Shown here: piece after piece, positions 11,360 through 21,684 of the stretch
How the letters are laid out: each line of letters starts with the position of its first letter
Position numbering within the stretch: position 1 is the first letter of the stretch
Assembly (NCBI GenBank): GCA_006176705.1
Contig: QRFJ01003335.1
Location: 62,001 to 126,000 of the forward strand
Reading direction: 5' to 3'
DNA: 64,000 nucleotides
Source of the DNA: Cocos nucifera
Taxonomy: Eukaryota > Streptophyta > Magnoliopsida > Arecales > Arecaceae
The notes under the pieces: model-generated
Told to the model about the DNA's origin: nothing
Seen by the model: only the letters and a program-made list of their open reading frames with translations
The model's database searches: none
Translations under genes and position numbers: made by a program

Positions 11360-11650
11360 CGAGCCGTTTGTGCGCCTTCTCATTCGAGGGCTCTGTGTAA
11401 ATCCACTTAGAGGCACCGCGAAAGTACTCATCTATACGTCTCATTTTTTTTTTTAAAATTGATTCTGGGCTCGTTTGAAGTCCGTTTTGCCTGAAATTTT
11501 TTTCATCAGAACCAGAATACATTGGTGGCCTTCTTTCCTGCATAAGATTAATAAAAATATCAATTTCTAATAAAATAAATTAATTTATTTTATAATTTAA
11601 TACTTTTATTAGTATATTTTTATCACTTATCATCTATATCCAATAACCAC
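11360..11650. other. Orphan segment between elements A and F
   Basis: Neither LTR nor recognisable pol. On the minus strand a frame from about 11543 to the LTR edge contains RRIDEYFRGASKWIYTEPSN; I do not recognise it and it is cut by the LTR of A. The right half (11560-11640) is very A/T rich. It could be a scrap of an older element or of host sequence. Confidence 0.4.
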
Positions 11651-11654
11651 CGAG

Positions 11655-11940
11655 GACCTATGAACTCTTCATTGGTGGGCTTCACTGGCAATGCTGTGCT
11701 ACTTGAAGGAATAATAACACTAACTGTGGCTACAGGGCAACACCCAAAGTGAACCAAAGCATAGGATGACTTTCTGGTAGTGAAAGCCCCATCAACCTAC
11801 AATGTAATTCTCGAACGACCAGGTCTAAATGCACTCCGAGCTATGGTGTCGACCTACTATTTGAAAGTGAAGTTTTCGACAAGCTGTGGAATTGGATAGA
11901 TTAGGAGAGATCTAGCCTTGGCAAGGCATTGTTACTCCAT
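11655..11940 (+). pseudogene. pol: Tat-type aspartic protease region, C-terminal part
   Basis: Translation gives GFTGNAVLLEGIITLTVATG, DDFLVVKAPSTYNVILERPG and LNALRAMVSTYYLKVKF, the stretch in Tat elements following the catalytic Asp, where ILGRP is the usual form (here ILERP). The active-site DTG/DSG segment is not present, so the element is truncated within the protease. In-frame stops occur. Confidence 0.7.
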
Positions 11941-12279
11941 CGCCTTACAAAAGGGTAGCCATCCCGACTCTTGCCTAGTTGATGGACTGGATGTCCACGA
12001 TGATCTTATTGAGGAGCGGGGTGAGCCCATGGAAGATCTTGTAACCATCCCTTTGAATGACGGAAGCACGAAGCATACAGTGCAGATCGACTCCAACTTG
12101 GGAGATGAAGTCTGAGAGCAGCTCATTGCCTTCTTGTGGAAGAATGCTAACGTCTTCACTTGGGTCCCAATAGATATGCCAGGAATTGTTGCCGAAGTCA
12201 TGGAACATTGGTTGGTCGTCGATCCTAAGTACAAGCCAATGAAAGAGAAAATTTGGGGCCATGCACCAAAAAGGTAGAA

Positions 12280-13369
12280 GGCAATAGCGGAGGAAGTGGA
12301 TAAGCTCCTCAAAGCTGAATTCATTCGAGAAGTCCACTACCCAAGTTGGGTCTCCAATGTGGTCTTAGTCAAGAAGGCCAATGGCAAGTTGAGAATGTGT
12401 ATCAACTTTAAGAAGCTGAACAAGATCAGCCCAAAGGATAGCTACCCTCTATCCAGAATTGATCAATTGATGGATGCAACCTCAGACCATGAGCTCCTCA
12501 CCTTCATGGATGCCTTCTCCAGCTACAATCAAATCCAGATGGCACTAGAGAACGAGGAGAAAACTCTTTTTATTACTAATTATGATCTTTATTGTTACAG
12601 GATCATGTCCTTTGGGCTTAAAAATGCAGGTGCAACCTACCATTGCCTGATCAATAAGATCTTCAAGGAGTAGATCGACTGCAATATGAAAATCTATGTG
12701 GATGATATGCTTGTCAAGAGCCAGACCTCGTCCAATCATATTGTCAATCTTGAAGAGACCTTCAACATCCTTCAAAGGTACAAGATGAAGCTGAACCCGA
12801 CCAAATACACGTTCGAAGTGACCTCAAAAAAATTCTTGGGGTTCATAGTCTCAAGATGGGGGATCAAAGCTAATTTAGAGAAGATTTGGGCCATCCAGGA
12901 GATGACCATCACAAAATCAATAAAGAAAGTCCAGCACCTGATCAAAAAGATGGCATCCTTAAATCGCTTTATCTCGAAGTCGGTCGAGTGGTGTATGCCC
13001 TTCTTCCAGGTCTTCAAGCAACCAAAGAACTTCTACTGGACGGTAGAGTGCCAGCAGGCATTCGAAGAACTAAAGAGCTACCTCGATTCATCCCCACTAT
13101 TAGTAAAGCTCGAGCATAGAGAAAAATTATTCCTATACCTGACAATCTCTCCTGCAGCCCTGGCAGCAGTCCTGGTCAAGGAAGAGGCAAAAGTGCAAGG
13201 ACTAATTTACTACATGAGCCAAGTTTTGAGAGGTGCAGAGAACAGATATACTAAATTAGAAAAATTAACTTACGCTCTTCTGATTGCAGCCAGGAGACTT
13301 CGGCCCTACTTCCATGGGCATACCATAACACTCCTCACTGATCAACCAATCAAGATAGTTCTTCATTGA
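12280..13369 (+). pseudogene. pol: Tat-type reverse transcriptase and RNase H
   Basis: RT fingers/palm: EFIREVHYPSWVSNVVLVKK, NGKLRMCINFKKLNKISPKD, HELLTFMDAFSSYNQIQM, then FGLKNAGATYHCLINKIF. The catalytic YVDD is at 12695-12706 (KIYVDDMLVKS). A stop, TAG at the end of IFKE, separates the two halves and probably replaces Gln. Thumb and connection follow, then RNase H with FYWTVECQQAFEELKSYL, LAAVLVKEEAKVQGLIYYMS and ENRYTKLEKLTYALLIAARR. It copied element RNA to DNA in the particle; now dead because of stops. Placement in Ty3/gypsy is firm. Confidence 0.9.
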
Positions 13370-14060
13370 ACAGATGCCTCTAGAAGAATAATGAAGTGGG
13401 TTATTGAGCTGACAGAGTTCAATATCAACTATCAACCTCGGCCATCAATCAAAGCTCAGATACTGGTTAATTTTATAGTTGAATGCATGATCCCAGATGA
13501 TGTCGAGCCTAAATAAAATGAGGCCAACATTCCATGGTTGCAGCTGAGCTCCCCCGAAGAAAGATCGAACCTTCCTGAAGGTTTCTAGGCCTTATATGTG
13601 GATGGCTCCTCCAATGCTTCCAGTGCAGGTGTTGGACTAATCCTAGTAAATCCCGAAAGGGTTGTCGCCAAGTATGCACTAGGCTTTAAGTTTCCTATAA
13701 TAAATAATGCAGCAGAATATGAAGCTCTGATAGCAGGACTAAAGATAGCAAAAGAACTAGAGGCAGATCGACTTTAGGCTTATAGTGACTCACAGTTGGT
13801 AGTGGGATAAGTCAATGGAAGTTATAAAGCTCGGAAGGAAAGTATGATAAAGTATCTTGAGAAAGTAAAGAGCCTAACCCTAGCCTTCAAAAGCTTTGGC
13901 ATTCAGCAAGTTTCAAGGGTAGAGAATACTAGAGCTGACCTCTTATCTAAGCTGGCCACACTAGCCCCTAACGAACTTCCTAAAGAAGTATACTTTGAAG
14001 TATTGAAATGCCTGAGTATGGAAGAGCTGCAGTCTACAATGTAGATCAACCATGAGCCCT
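13370..14060 (+). pseudogene. pol: Second (archaeal-type) RNase H of Tat element
   Basis: After a linker (VIELTEFNINYQPRPSIKAQ) a separate RNase H domain begins near 13590: LYVDGSSNASSAGVGLILVN, NAAEYEALIAGLKIAKELEA, AYSDSQLVVG and VENTRADLLSKLATLA. The D...E...D...D pattern can be seen (VDG, AEYEAL, YSDSQ, TRADLLS). Such an added RNase H is a mark of the Tat lineage. Two stops (in DRL*AY and VG*VNG) look like Gln codons changed by C to T. Confidence 0.85.
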
Positions 14061-14128
14061 ATTGGATCAACCCATTGGTTGCTTACCTCAAAGATGGGAC
14101 ACTCTCCTATGATTTAAAAGAAGCTTGA

Positions 14129-15290
14129 ATGAAAAACCAAGCCTCCTGGTATATTATGTATAAAGGTAAGTTATACAAGAGATCATACTTCTTGCCACTT
14201 TTAAAATATCTTCGACCTTCTAAAGCCAGCTTTGCACTATGGAAAGTGGATGAAAGATTTTATGGGATCCATCTGGGTGCCACACCCCTATTTCACAAGT
14301 TGCTTCGATAAGGATATTATTGGCTAACTATGCATCATGATTGTACCGAATATATTAAAAAGTGTGACCGCTGCTAAAGAAATACAAGTATACAAAGGCA
14401 ACCGACCTCCGAGCTTACACTCTTGAGTGCCCCTTGGCCATTTATGCAATGGAAGATGGATATACTTGGCCTCTTTCCGATGGCATCCAGACAATAGAAG
14501 TTTCTCTTAGTTGCGATTGACTACTTCACCAAAGGGGTCGAAGCCGAACCCCTAGCAAAAATTACTGAAGCCAAAGTACAAGACTTTGTCTAAAAGTCGA
14601 TTGTTTGTGGGTTTGGCCTACGTCGAACCTTTGTAACAGATAATGGATGATAGTTTGCTGGGACAAAGTTTGCTGAGTTTTGCAAGGATTTGAACATCTC
14701 CCATAATTTTACATCGGTGGCCCATCTGCAAGCAAATGGTGAAGCAGAGGTAACCAACCAGACCTTATTGCAGGCTATTAGGGCAAGGCTTGAAAGACCA
14801 AGGATGATTTGGGTGGATGAACTCTACCACGTACACTGGGCATACCAAACTATCCAAAGACTATCAATTAAAGAAACACCATTCGTCTTGGCCTTCAGAA
14901 TGAAGGTGGTCATCCCAATCGAGCTCAAACTTTCATCGACATGAATCGTGGCCTTCAATGAATAGCACAATTTGTAAGATTTTAGAGCTAACCTCGACCT
15001 GCTGGAGGAAAAGCAAGAGGAGGCCCAAGTTTGGATCACTGCTTATAGGTGAAGGATGGTCCGATACTACAAATCTAGAGTCAAAGACAAAGTATTCAGA
15101 GTGGAGGACTTAATACTTTGGTGAGCAGCCATTTCTCAGCCTCAAAATTAGGAGAAGCTTGCCCTAAATTGGGAAGGACCCTACGAGGTCGAGAAAGTTG
15201 TCCAACCCGGGACATATTACCTGAAGGAGCTCGAAGTAGCCGATCTATCCTGACTGTGGAACTCAAAAACCTACGGATGTATTATTAATG
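14129..15290 (+). pseudogene. pol: Tat-type integrase
   Basis: Zinc-binding HHCC region: GATPLFHKLLR, then DCTEYIKKCDRC. Catalytic core: KMDILGLFPM (first Asp), FVTDNG near 14634 (second Asp), then HLQANGEAEVTNQTLLQAIR (Glu), followed by WVDELYHVHWAYQTIQRLSI. A C-terminal chromatin-side region with GPYEVEKVVQPGTYYLKELE ends near 15270. It joined element cDNA to host DNA. At least five in-frame stops make it inactive. Confidence 0.88.
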
Positions 15291-15384
15291 ACTTGGTCGC
15301 AAAAAAATCCCGCTACTTTAATACCCTGATCCTTGTTATAAATCTGTAATGATGGAAAATGACTTTCCAAACTTGACCATGCAA

Positions 15385-16245
15385 TGAAGACAACTACATT
15401 AGCAATAGAAAGAGAACCTCATTCTTATATGAGCAAAGCCGAAGACCTCGTTAATCTAAGACGTGATAAGAGGAGAGGCCCTTCCAGTGGCCCTAATGTG
15501 CCCCTACAGCCATGTTAGGAATAAGAGGAGAACCTCGTCCTAACGTGAGCAAAGTCAAAGATCTCGTTAATCTAAGATAAGATGAGGGGAGAGGCCCTTC
15601 TAGCAGCTCTAATGTGCCCCTACAGCCATGATAGGAACGAAAGGAGAACCTCATCCTAAAATGAGCAAAGTCAAAGGCCTCGTTAATCTAAGATGAGATG
15701 AGGGGAGAGGCCCTTCCAACGGCCCTAACATGCCCCTATAGCCACGTTAGGAATCAAAGGAGAACCTCATCCTAACATGAGCAAAGCCGAAGGCCTCGTT
15801 AATCTAAGATGAGATGAGAAAAGAGGTCCTTCCTACGATCCTAATGTGCTCTTACAGCCACGTTAGAAATAGAAGGAGAACCTCATCCTAACGTGAGCAA
15901 AGCCGAAGGCCTCGATAATCTAAGATGAGATGAGGGGAGAGACCCTTCCAATAGCCCTAATATGTTCCTACAGTCACGTTAGAAATAGAAGGAGAACCTC
16001 ATCCTAATGTGAGCAAAGTCAAAGGTCCTGTTAAACTAAGATGAGATGAGGGGAGAGACTCCATCAGTGGCCCTAACGTACCCCTATGATCGTGCAAGGA
16101 GCAGAAGAGGACCTCATCCTAACACAAGAAAGGCCAAGACCCCATTAATCTAAAATGAAGTAAAGAAAAAAGCCATACTGGCGACCCTTATTTATATCCC
16201 CCGTACGGCTACGTCAAATACGAAAGGAGGAACCCCACCCTAGTT
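15385..16245 (+). repeat. 116-bp tandem repeat array with nested hairpin
   Basis: Seven to eight diverged units; GTTAGGA-like starts lie at about 15514, 15630, 15746, 15862, 15978, 16093 and 16211. Each unit holds an inverted repeat: GTTAGGA, then GAGG-AGAA-CCTC, then TCCTAAC. Tandem arrays after pol are common in Tat elements. A single related unit occurs in element E at 60711-60741. Confidence 0.85.
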
Positions 16246-16619
16246 TGCAGAAGGGACCCCAGCTCAGCATCCACAACAAGAATCTCATTAGAAGATAAAA
16301 CAAAGAAAAATGAGATGAAGAAAGTGAAGACATTAACCTGCATCAAATTCGTGTAAGACAATAACAAAAAATGTATCATTTTATTGCAAATATTAAGTTC
16401 ATTACAAGCAAAATAAAGATCGGCAAGATTGATTACACGAGAATATAAGTTTATTATAAGCAAAGTAAAGGTCAACAAGATCGATTATATAAGAATATAA
16501 GTTTATTACAAGCAAAATAAAGATCGGTGGACCGATTACACAAGAGTATAAATTTATTACAAGAGAGATAAAGGTCGGCAAGATTGATTACATGAAAAAA
16601 AGAAGAAGGAAAAAAGGCT
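16246..16619. other. Spacer between array and antisense ORF
   Basis: A/T-rich, with loose repeats of 'agtttattacaagcaaagtaaag' type at about 16390-16570. No coding signal. It could include the 3' end of the antisense transcript. Confidence 0.5.
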
Positions 16620-19600
16620 GAAGTCCTAAGATGGACCGAACTTCTCAGATTTTGGGCTGTCGAGCCTAGCCATCACCAGGGCTTGCTTTAGTTTGAGGAT
16701 CTCCCCCTCAAGCTCTTTCTTTTTATATAAGCCATCTATATACATTCTGTTGATGCATTCGAACTTGACTTTAAGCTCTCACCGCTGCTTCCTTAGGACT
16801 TCAGACTCGACCTCCGCATCTTTAATAGCTTGATGCTCATAAGTCAGCTGAAACTTTAGCCATTGAACCTCGACCTTCTTTATCCCGACCGCTTTAGAGA
16901 GCTCGCTAATAGTCCTCTTCAAGGAAGCAATCTCCTCCAACTCACCACTCGAATCGGCCTACTGACTACTATATAATCGATTTGGAAGTAAGATGCTTCA
17001 TCTCTGGTGGCCTGAAGCTCACGTTTAAGCCTGAACATCTTCTTTGCCCAGGTTATTCTGTAACTATTATGCTAGTTCTTGGTGTCTTGTAACTACCTCT
17101 GAAGCTCAGAGAACTTCTTGGACCAATCCCAATCGTATCGCATCTTATCGGTAGACCATGGCGATCTTCCTTCCAGTAATTGAATTTTCTCTATCGCTAT
17201 CTTGAGATTGACTTCGAGATAGCTGATGTTCGCCATTAGTGCCCAAGATTTATTGCTGGCATTTTTCTTGAGCTTGGAAATCTTCCTCTCAAAGCTGCCC
17301 TTCTAGATGCCGAAGCTTGCAGAGTCTTTCATGTGTAAGTTTTGGAGGCGAGTGACCTCTTTGGTCACCTCTAAAGCATTCTTCTTAGAAACCTGAAGGT
17401 CATCCTCCATCTTTTTCAACTTCTTCTTCAGATGGTGGACTACCTTCTTTAAGCTTTTTATTAAAGATTTCAGCAGAACTCCTTGGGATAGGGGATCGGC
17501 ATCGACTGAAGATGGCAGGTTATGGCTCTGATTATTGGAGGGATTTTGGATAACACATGGCACAACCAATATAAAAAAAAGTATAGACAAAAGTAAATTC
17601 ACTTTCGTTTAACTAAAAACTTTCAAGTACAAAGCAAAGCAAAAGAGATAAAGAAAAAAGTATAACTATTCGAGGTCCTCAACCTCAGGAGGTGCGGTGG
17701 CAGAAGAGGTTGGAGTGCTTTCAACTGCCTCAAGTTCCTGAGCAGTCTCGTGCACCTCCATGGTAGGTTTGGATGGATTGGGGGTAGGCACGAGAAAGGA
17801 TGGGTCAGCTATAGCATTGGAGGGCCCCGCTTCTTCATTGAGTTTCTCTTCTAGAAAGCTGAGATCAAGCTTAGAAAACTTTTGGGCCAACCTATCTTTA
17901 CAGAGCTCGAAGCCCTTTATGAACACCTTCTGACTGAATGTGATATTTATGTCTTTCATTTTGAAGGAATCTTTGAACTCCTCCATGGCTCGAGCTACCA
18001 CCTTCGAAACAGACTTCGACATTTTAACTTGCAACTCGACAACCTTGATCTCGTCCTCCTTTTTCTCCTCCTCCAGGACCAGTGTGGCCTTGAGCCCGAC
18101 CGAGATGAGCTCCTCCTTTCGAAGTGCTCTCTGAAGATTCTTGTTTTCCACCACCTTCTCCTCTGCTAGGCGCTCAGCCTCGGCGACCTTCTCCTGAAGG
18201 TAATTGATCTCGACTTGAAGTTCCTCCTGGACCTTCAGCGCTTCCACCTTTCAATGATTTATTCTCTTGAGGTGGCCAAGTATGTGGTGGCCCGACTGCC
18301 ATGGATGCGTCACTGTAAGATAAAAAAGGAGAAAAAAATAAAAAAGAAATGCAGCAAGATGATTATCTTGAGAAAAGTTTCGAGAAACTTTCAGATGAAC
18401 TGCATCCGATCAAGGTCGGCTAGACGATCCACCTCTCCAAGCAGAGCAAACTTGTCGATCAGATCCTGGATGATGTTCGGGTTGCCAAAGGGGCCCACCT
18501 CCAAATTATCACAGCTGCTATTGCTTGATCCACCCGAACGAGCCTTATGGGCCACCTTCATGACAGCGGCCTTCTTCTTCTTCTTGTCATCTCCATCCCC
18601 TCTTTCCCTCTTAGTGGGGGGCTCTAGCACCGATCCTCCTATAGGGAGGCTTGAGGATGTGGAAGGCTGAGAGCCCACACCTCCGACACTATCCTTGATG
18701 ATTGAACGGACCTCGGCGCTCGAAACAACTTCAGGAGCAATCATGGGGACATCCAAAACCTCGAAACTCAAGCCACCGACCTTCGCCCTTTTCGAACTTT
18801 CACCTAGGGCCATCCCCTTCCTCTTCTTTTGGGCATAAAGGCCCTTGGTGAGCCTTTCCATAGCATCAATATCCAACTCTGCAATAAAGAAAAAACTATA
18901 GTTAGCCAAGGTACATATGAAACTTCATGAGAGTTCATATATATATTTATATACATGCATATAAATGCATTTAATACCGACGGGATTAAGAGGACTTAGG
19001 CTAAGGTTGAAAAAGGTCTACTCCTTCAAAAGGTCGGGAAGTAGAGGAGCTAAGTACGCCTTGACCTTGTTAGAAGACTCAAGATCGGTTTCATCTAAAC
19101 TAGGGGCTCGATGGATTGACTCCCTAAGAAAGCCCCAGGATGGAAGGTCAAGCATTAAGGTTAGGCATCGGACAAAGAAGTACTTATTCTTCTAGTTATG
19201 AATGAAAGAAGGAGCACCTTTCAATAACCTCTTCTTACTGAACTAGGGGGAGAAATACCACCAGTCCTTTGCAGAAGGATGGCGTTTGAAGATGTAAAAA
19301 TTCTAAAAGAGTGAGATAGTTGGCCAGACTTTGGCTAGATGACAAAGAGAAAGAAAACCAATTACAAATCGAAAGGAGTTCGGTATGATGGAAGTGAAAG
19401 AAATATTCAAAAAGTGAAAAGCACGACAATAAAAGGTGGAAGTGAAAGTCGAAGCCCAGTGCGCAAGGTTTTAGATACTGACAAAATCGATCGGTTGGAG
19501 GCAAACTAGCATGATCACCTAACCCGAGGAGTTTAAGATCATACTCTGGTGGGATGCCATACTATATCCTAATCAGGGAGAGATCGTTTGGAGTAAGGAT

Positions 19601-19640
19601 AGAAGAAATGGTATCTAGGATGAAAGATTGATGGGACATA
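16620..19640 (-). pseudogene. Antisense extra ORF of Tat element (gypsy-type putative transposon protein)
   Basis: Minus-strand coding sequence opposite to pol. The first exon (about 19640-18978) includes KDWWYFSP- and KNKYFFVRC-like segments resembling the Transposase_28 'putative gypsy type transposon' family, known from antisense ORFs in Tat elements. Exon 2 (18878 to about 18391) is basic and low-complexity (KKRKGMALGESSKRAKVGG, DDKKKKKAAV). Later parts (18247-17666, 17602-17303 and degenerate down to about 16620) are long coiled coils, e.g. LQEKVAEAERLAEEKVVENK and VVHHLKKKLKKMEDDLQVSK. Function is unknown; a structural or nuclear role is only a guess. Stops are present, so it is decayed. 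Confidence 0.72.
18879..18977 (-). other. Spliceosomal intron in the antisense ORF
   Basis: Minus strand has donor GTCG/GTATTA and acceptor TTCTTTATTGCAG/AG after an A/T-rich 99-bp stretch. Joining the flanks keeps the frame and gives NPV-E-LDIDAMERL. A further polypyrimidine tract and acceptor (TTTTATCTTACAG) at about 18313-18345 suggests a second intron between exon 2 and the coiled-coil part. Confidence 0.7.
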
Positions 19641-20337
19641 CTCCTAGGTTTAATCTCAGCAAGAGGAGCAAGATCTAAGAAGGTCGGCCTGGACAAGCTC
19701 CATAAATTGATAGATTAGGAGAATTCGAAAGATACACAGATCAAAATAAAACCTAAAAAAGTTTTCAAAAATCAAGAAAAATGAAATACAAAGACTCCAT
19801 AGAGAAAATCAAAAGAACAAGAAATCAAAGAAGCACAAATGCTCAAAGAAAAGGATTGGGAAGCTGACCTAAGTCAACTAAGAAAGGCGAGAAGATGGTG
19901 AGCATGGCGAAAATCAAGCAGAAGAGCATCTGGAAGTAGAAAGGATGTGAGAAGGAACCGGGACTCTCCGGCAGATGGAAGGTGAGGACTTAGGAAGGAA
20001 GAAGACTCAGGCAAAATGAATTCTGGAGGAGGGAGAGGGCCTTTATTAGCCAAGGAAAGACAGTTATGATTGTAGATCTCATTCGGCCAATCTATGTGTG
20101 CCGCATGTCCCACTCATCATGGCAGAGAAGTGACGATGGGCAGATCCTTAATTGCATCGTACCTTGGACAGAGTTTCGATAGAAGGCTCAAAAAACATCT
20201 TTTGGGATCACCTTGCATTTATGAAGTTTCGACACTAGCATGGTAGATGTCAAGACATCCCATCCTAACAGGCATGGGAGGCTAAAATGAACTTCGACGG
20301 TTGCCTCTGTACTCCCTTCTTTCGAATTTTGAAGTCA
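19641..20337. other. Region between antisense ORF and 3' LTR
   Basis: No supported gene. It should contain the promoter and leader of the antisense ORF; the plus strand is A/G-rich at 19640-20040. No convincing TATA box was found. Confidence 0.4.
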
Positions 20338-20353
20338 AAAGTAGTGGGACTAT
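20338..20353 (+). other. Polypurine tract of F
   Basis: AAAGTAGTGGGACTAT directly before the LTR start TGTTG; the same type of tract precedes the 3' LTR of E. Confidence 0.65.
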
Positions 20354-21684
20354 TGTTGTGGATAAACCCGCTCTCGTCAAAGTTTGACTAAATATCTAGT
20401 CTCAGAGCGATCTTGGTCACCCTCCTATCATTGGATCCTCTTTGGATGAACTTGAATAGTGAGAGTGGCCCCTTAGGTAGTCTAGCTTGGCCAGCTTGGG
20501 GATCGATCGAACTTCTCTCGGACTTATCTGCCGGTCGACCTCCTTTTGGACCTCTCTGATAGTCAAACTCCTTTTGAACTTCTCCATCAGTCGAACTCCT
20601 TCTGGACTTTTCCTACAGTCGAACTCCTCTCGAACTTTTCCTTCAGTCAGACTTCTCCTATTGTCGAACTCCTCCTGGACTCCTTCGATAGTCGAACTCC
20701 TTGTGGACTTCTCTGCCAATTGAACACCTCCCAGACTTCTCCTTCAGTTGGACTTCTCCCACAATCAAACTCCTTCCAAACTTATCCTCCTCTCGAACTC
20801 CTCTGATTGTTGAACTCCTCCCAGACTTCTCTATCAGTCGAACTTCTCTTGCACTTCTCCACTAATCGAACTCCTTTCAAACTTCTCTGATAGTCAAACT
20901 CCTTTCGGACTTCTCCTCTAGTTGAACTCCTTTTGGACTTTTTCTACAGTTGAACTCCTCCCAGACTTTTTCAGCTGGACTTCTCCACCAGTCGAACTCT
21001 TTCCATACTTCTCCTACAGTCAAACTTCTTTCGGACTTCTCCTCCTTCCAAAATCCTCCCATAGTCAAACTCCTCTTGGAATTCTCCTTCCAGTTACTTG
21101 AAGGACTCCGCTCGATTGAGCTTCTCTTAGATACTCCCAATGGAATTCTGTTCGGACCCCTTCCAGCTGTCCGAAAGGATCTCGATGCATGCCCTCGATA
21201 TAGCAAGTAACAGCCTACGCACAGTCAACCTCGATAACCTCCAAGCTCCTTTAGAATAATAATAACTAAGAATTTTTCATCGCTTGCAACTATCCTAGTC
21301 GAACTTCAGCTGTCAGGTCCCAACAGACTGGCACATCATGGCAACAGACACTATCCTTTGTAACAAACTTTACATGGCCCCAAACGGCCTACTACTAGGT
21401 AGTTGCGGCTGTCACTATCAGTTTCTTATAGGCTTCATCTATTTAAGAGACCCTCTAGATACGCTTTCTTTCTTAAGATCTCATTCTCCTTCTCAAAACT
21501 CCACCAAAATTTCTCTGAGTACTCTATTTCTATTGGTCGAAAGGGCTAACTTGATCATCGGAGGATCTTGTTGGAGGCACCACCTCCGACTCTGGGTGAG
21601 ACATGTTTTGTAGGTCACCAACTAGGACCTCATCCTCTCTGACTTTAGCACTGATTCCGACATCAACCAGATTTTGCACCAATA
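20354..21684 (+). repeat. 3' LTR of F
   Basis: About 1331 bp, starting TGTTGTGGATAAACCCGC (E has TGTTGGGGATAAACCCGC) and ending CACCAATA (E: CACCAACA). A TATA-like CTATTTAAGAGACCC lies near 21439. The extra length relative to E (792 bp) comes from an internal minisatellite. Confidence 0.8.
20500..21110. repeat. Minisatellite within F LTR
   Basis: About 20 imperfect copies of a 24-33 bp motif around 'gtcgaactcctcccggacttctcc'. Overlapping frames in it are repeat artefacts. E carries a shorter version at about 58037-58310. Confidence 0.8.

Larger units (their letters stand above)
11650..21684 (+). mobile_element. Tat-lineage Ty3/gypsy element F, 5'-truncated
   Basis: Order on the plus strand: protease, RT, RNase H, a second RNase H, integrase, a 116-bp tandem array, an antisense ORF, PPT and a 3' LTR (20354-21684). 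A second RNase H plus an antisense extra ORF is characteristic of Tat elements such as Retand, RIRE2 and Grande. Gag and the 5' LTR are missing and there are many stops. The LTR end lies in the leader of element G, the apparent insertion target. Confidence 0.85.

Noticed and set aside
20417..21206. Ser/Leu-rich frames on both strands in the F LTR
   Set aside because: They are translations of the LTR minisatellite.
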